A DNA stretch of 64,000 bases, taken from positions 1-64,000 of the forward strand of contig CALCVT010000102.1 in the NCBI GenBank assembly GCA_937906495.1, written 5' to 3'. The position numbers were made by a program, and so were the translations under genes. Origin of the DNA: an uncultured Prevotella sp. (GTDB taxonomy: Bacteria; Bacteroidota; Bacteroidia; Bacteroidales; Bacteroidaceae). Each line of letters begins with the position of its first letter. Positions within the stretch are counted from its first letter, which is position 1. Below the pieces are notes generated by a model. The model was given only the letters and a program-made list of their open reading frames with translations. It ran no database searches and was not told the origin of the DNA. Positions 61,516-64,000 of this stretch are shown here, one piece after another.

Positions 61516-64000
61516 TCAGAAGGGATAGCCTATGGCAAAATGCAGGCCTAAGCCATCCTTGAATTTCTCAATATTATAAAATCCCTTTTTAGCAGTTTCG
61601 TAAGGTGCATGGAGTGCCACACCTACATCGAAACGTAACACCAGGAAGTCAAGATCGTAGCGCAAACCCAATCCTGTACCGAGCGCAATGTTCTTGAGTG
61701 TAGAACCTTTGAACTGCGAACCAGGCCGCAAGGGGTCGTTGCGAAGTGTCCACACGTTACCGGCATCCAAAAACACAGCTCCGTGAAGATCACCAAACAG
61801 ACGTGCACGCAACTCGGCATTGGCCTCAAACTTTATATCACCCGTCTGGTCCATATAGGAATATTTCGAATTGGCTGGACGAAAGGAACCTGGTCCTAAC
61901 GAACGGACAGTAAAAGCGCGTACGCTATTGGCTCCGCCTACATAGAACTGGTCAACATATGGTGCTGCCGAACTGTTTCCGTAACTATAAATAACGCCGC
62001 CAAAAAGTCGGGTTGCAATGTTCACATCCTTTGTTAACCGAAAGAGTTTATGAATCTCTGCTGTCAGTTTAACGTATTGGGCAAAAGGATTGCCAAAGAG
62101 TTCTTTATTCTTCTTGCTGAACTTTTTGCCAGCTGCGGCATATACGGCCGAAGTCAAGTTACCTGCTTCTTTAAACGACACTTGCACCCACCAGGGATTA
62201 CGCCGCCAATTACGCGACTGGTAAGTAAAGGTATACGAAAGCGAGGGAACAAACTGGTCGCGCATGGAAACGTAAAGCGCGGGGTTCTCGGTCATAATAG
62301 AGTCGAAGGCATGCGTTGTATGGTTCAACTTATCGAATTCCAGGTTTAGAAGCGTAAACTCGTGCTTGGCCGTTTCACGTTTATACCATTTGTAAGTAGC
62401 ACCCAGGCTCAAACTCACCATATTGAAGAAGCCCGAACGGTTTTTCCAATCGGCATCGAAGGCAAATTCTGTAGAGGATGGGAAACGCACCCGGCGGCGC
62501 GAAATACCTGGAAATACGAAACGAGGAAACTTGAGCGCTAACTGGCTGCCTAATTCATAGGAGTTAAGCAGCGAATTGCCTCCTTGAGCACCCGATCCTG
62601 TCTGCCACTCGTACGAACCGAATATTTTGAACGACACCTTCTCACCACCTCTGAAAGCATTACGCTTGGCCAACTCGTACGAAATACCCGGTCCAACCTG
62701 CTGATTACTCTTCATGGTAGCATTAACCTCAAAGGTCGAATCGTAGAGTTTATCCATAGTTGCACTCACTATAACATCAAGCGTGTCGCAGGTTTCGGTA
62801 GTATCGGTGGGTACATAATTAATGTCCATCTGGCTCAGAACTCCCATAGCCCCAAGCTTTTCGAGCGTCATTTGCTGGTCTCTAAGTCTATACACCTTAC
62901 CCCGGCGATGTGTAATGGCATGCCTCCACATGTTGGCACGCAAAGGCATTTTTTTACCACTGAAGTTAAAAGTATAGTTACGGCGTATCAGGTGATTATC
63001 GAGGGGAGCCATTTCGCGATCGCGCACATTGACCGTTATACGCCCAATGTACCAGGGGCGATTGGCCTTTGCAGGACGCTCGGGTGCTGGAACTACTTGT
63101 AATTGCACAAAATTTTTGCGCTGAATGGTGTCGGCCCGGAATGTTGTATAGCCGGCATGGTAAAAAAAGTAGCCGTTGTTTCGCATCAACTTTTCAATAC
63201 GTTCCTGCTCGCCCGACAAGTTAACCACACTGAAGGCATCACCTTTATGCAACAACCTGAAGCGGTCGCTACGGCGCAACAGACTGTCCATCGAAGCGGG
63301 AAAGTGCAAATAAGCTATCGAGTCAAGACGATAGAGTTGACCAGCCCGTACATTATAGCTTACCTTTGCTTTTTTAGGATTGGTCTGGGTCAGCACGTTA
63401 TAGTCTACATTGCCGTGAAAATAGCCGTAGTTGTGTAAAGTATTGGTAGCTACCTTTGCACGCATTTCCGGACTCACGGCACTTATAAGTACAGGGTCGG
63501 TACCAAAGTTACGGAAAATCCATTTTCCGAACTTACCTTTACTATTATAAAAGCCATTATGAACCCATAAGCCAATCTTCAAGGGCCACGTCATAGACGA
63601 AGAACCAAAAATGGCATTATTAGGCGGATAAGCCAATACAGCGTCTACTTCCTCCTTAGCCTTGGCAAAGTCTGCTTCGTTCTTTTTCTGTGCTTCCTTG
63701 AGCAGTTTTTTTTCTTCCTTAGTCAGTTCCTTCCCTGACGAAAGCAACGAATCGAGACGCACATTAGCCTTACCCTGCAACACATTCTCGACAGCAGTGA
63801 CAGCATCGGCCAATGCTATAATCACCCCCGTCGAATCGCGCCCCTTACTCTTACGGAGGCGGACAGGGTCGTCGCTATAAGTAATTTGCTTGATGCCTGT
63901 ATAGAGTTGCTCGTCTTCAGGAATAGCATCAGTAGTTGAACATCCCGACACAAGCATACCTAACATTAAGAACGGAAACAGAAGAACTTGCACTACTCCG
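61516..64000 (-). CDS. TamL-like outer-membrane lipoprotein of the BamA/TamA superfamily (5' end outside window)
   Basis: At least 825 residues; the frame stays open to the window edge, and the first possible start in it (GTG at 63993) would give a signal peptide without positive charge, so the true start is probably upstream. The signal has a lipobox (LVSGC). POTRA-like repeats (about 150-400) precede a 16-strand-type barrel (about 430-825) with GGANSVRAFTVRSLGPGSFRP, the conserved GGXXSVRGF-like motif, and a final strand GLGLHFAIGYPF. Lipidated TamA relatives (TamL) are known from Bacteroidetes and work with TamB; no tamB is visible here. Confidence 0.87.
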   Translation of the reverse strand, partial: GVVQVLLFPFLMLGMLVSGCSTTDAIPEDEQLYTGIKQITYSDDPVRLRKSKGRDSTGVIIALADAVTAVENVLQGKANVRLDSLLSSGKELTKEEKKLLKEAQKKNEADFAKAKEEVDAVLAYPPNNAIFGSSSMTWPLKIGLWVHNGFYNSKGKFGKWIFRNFGTDPVLISAVSPEMRAKVATNTLHNYGYFHGNVDYNVLTQTNPKKAKVSYNVRAGQLYRLDSIAYLHFPASMDSLLRRSDRFRLLHKGDAFSVVNLSGEQERIEKLMRNNGYFFYHAGYTTFRADTIQRKNFVQLQVVPAPERPAKANRPWYIGRITVNVRDREMAPLDNHLIRRNYTFNFSGKKMPLRANMWRHAITHRRGKVYRLRDQQMTLEKLGAMGVLSQMDINYVPTDTTETCDTLDVIVSATMDKLYDSTFEVNATMKSNQQVGPGISYELAKRNAFRGGEKVSFKIFGSYEWQTGSGAQGGNSLLNSYELGSQLALKFPRFVFPGISRRRVRFPSSTEFAFDADWKNRSGFFNMVSLSLGATYKWYKRETAKHEFTLLNLEFDKLNHTTHAFDSIMTENPALYVSMRDQFVPSLSYTFTYQSRNWRRNPWWVQVSFKEAGNLTSAVYAAAGKKFSKKNKELFGNPFAQYVKLTAEIHKLFRLTKDVNIATRLFGGVIYSYGNSSAAPYVDQFYVGGANSVRAFTVRSLGPGSFRPANSKYSYMDQTGDIKFEANAELRARLFGDLHGAVFLDAGNVWTLRNDPLRPGSQFKGSTLKNIALGTGLGLRYDLDFLVLRFDVGVALHAPYETAKKGFYNIEKFKDGLGLHFAIGYPF

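Overview
This window is a stretch of a Bacteroidales chromosome, probably Prevotellaceae or a close relative. The family-level call is inference. Support comes from many promoters of the Bacteroidetes type (a TTG/TTTG element about 20 bases before TAnnTTTG), Bacteroidetes-specific families (DUF3822 beside rsmD, DUF4250, a lipoprotein TamA/BamA-like protein, an Oar-like TonB-dependent receptor, a C10 streptopain-like protease) and a purH-mreBCD-pbp2-rodA gene order. Base composition looks even. I see no IS element, phage, integrase or CRISPR array, so this is mostly core genome.

Layout. 1-38: the 5' half of a tRNA-Pro(CGG), cut by the window edge. 0.1-6 kb: DUF1573 lipid-exposed or periplasmic protein, exonuclease III, SppA protease, LpxK and purine nucleoside phosphorylase. 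6.2-9.8 kb: an etfB-etfA-acyl-CoA dehydrogenase operon. 10.2-15 kb: a small unknown protein, a thioesterase, AroB, a NosR/NapH-like membrane protein with an FMN attachment motif, a membrane-anchored nitroreductase and an EamA transporter. 15-20.5 kb: FabI, a TPR protein, QueA plus a Nudix hydrolase, and a small membrane protein. 20.7-26.3 kb: a GH123-like glycosidase, then an operon of C10 protease, DUF1934-like protein and M20 peptidase.

26.4-33.9 kb (minus strand): the cell-shape operon, reading IMP cyclohydrolase (single-domain PurH), MreB, MreC, MreD, PBP2, RodA and a membrane protein with a GX3 repeat. 34.3-41 kb: a phosphate locus with an OprP-like porin, a PiT transporter with a PhoU-like tail and, divergently, an OmpR-type regulator plus sensor kinase; the divergent intergenic DNA holds Pho-box-like direct repeats. 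41.5-46.2 kb: RsmD, DUF3822, VanZ-like, DUF4250, aldo/keto reductase and a RecD-like helicase. 46.7-58.1 kb: FolA overlapping a 5'-nucleotidase-family enzyme, an Oar-like outer-membrane receptor, ThyA, an RsmF-like methyltransferase, a SPOR-domain amidase and an MlaD-like MCE protein. 58.9-64 kb: DnaA, tRNA-Ser(GGA), a YqiA-like esterase and a TamL-like outer-membrane lipoprotein running to the window edge.

The least expected structure is outside genes. Two families of short tandem repeats with a 21-22 base period occur only in noncoding DNA: family A, an 18-base dyad GTGTAAA-N4-TTTACAC, at four sites (one in the leader of the mre operon and one inside it); and family B, around TAGAAATTTCGAAAGCAGCG, at two sites 23 kb apart. 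Other points worth checking are the PurH that lacks its transformylase half, the extracytosolic flavin pair, the Pho-like sites and the GX3 protein in the shape operon.
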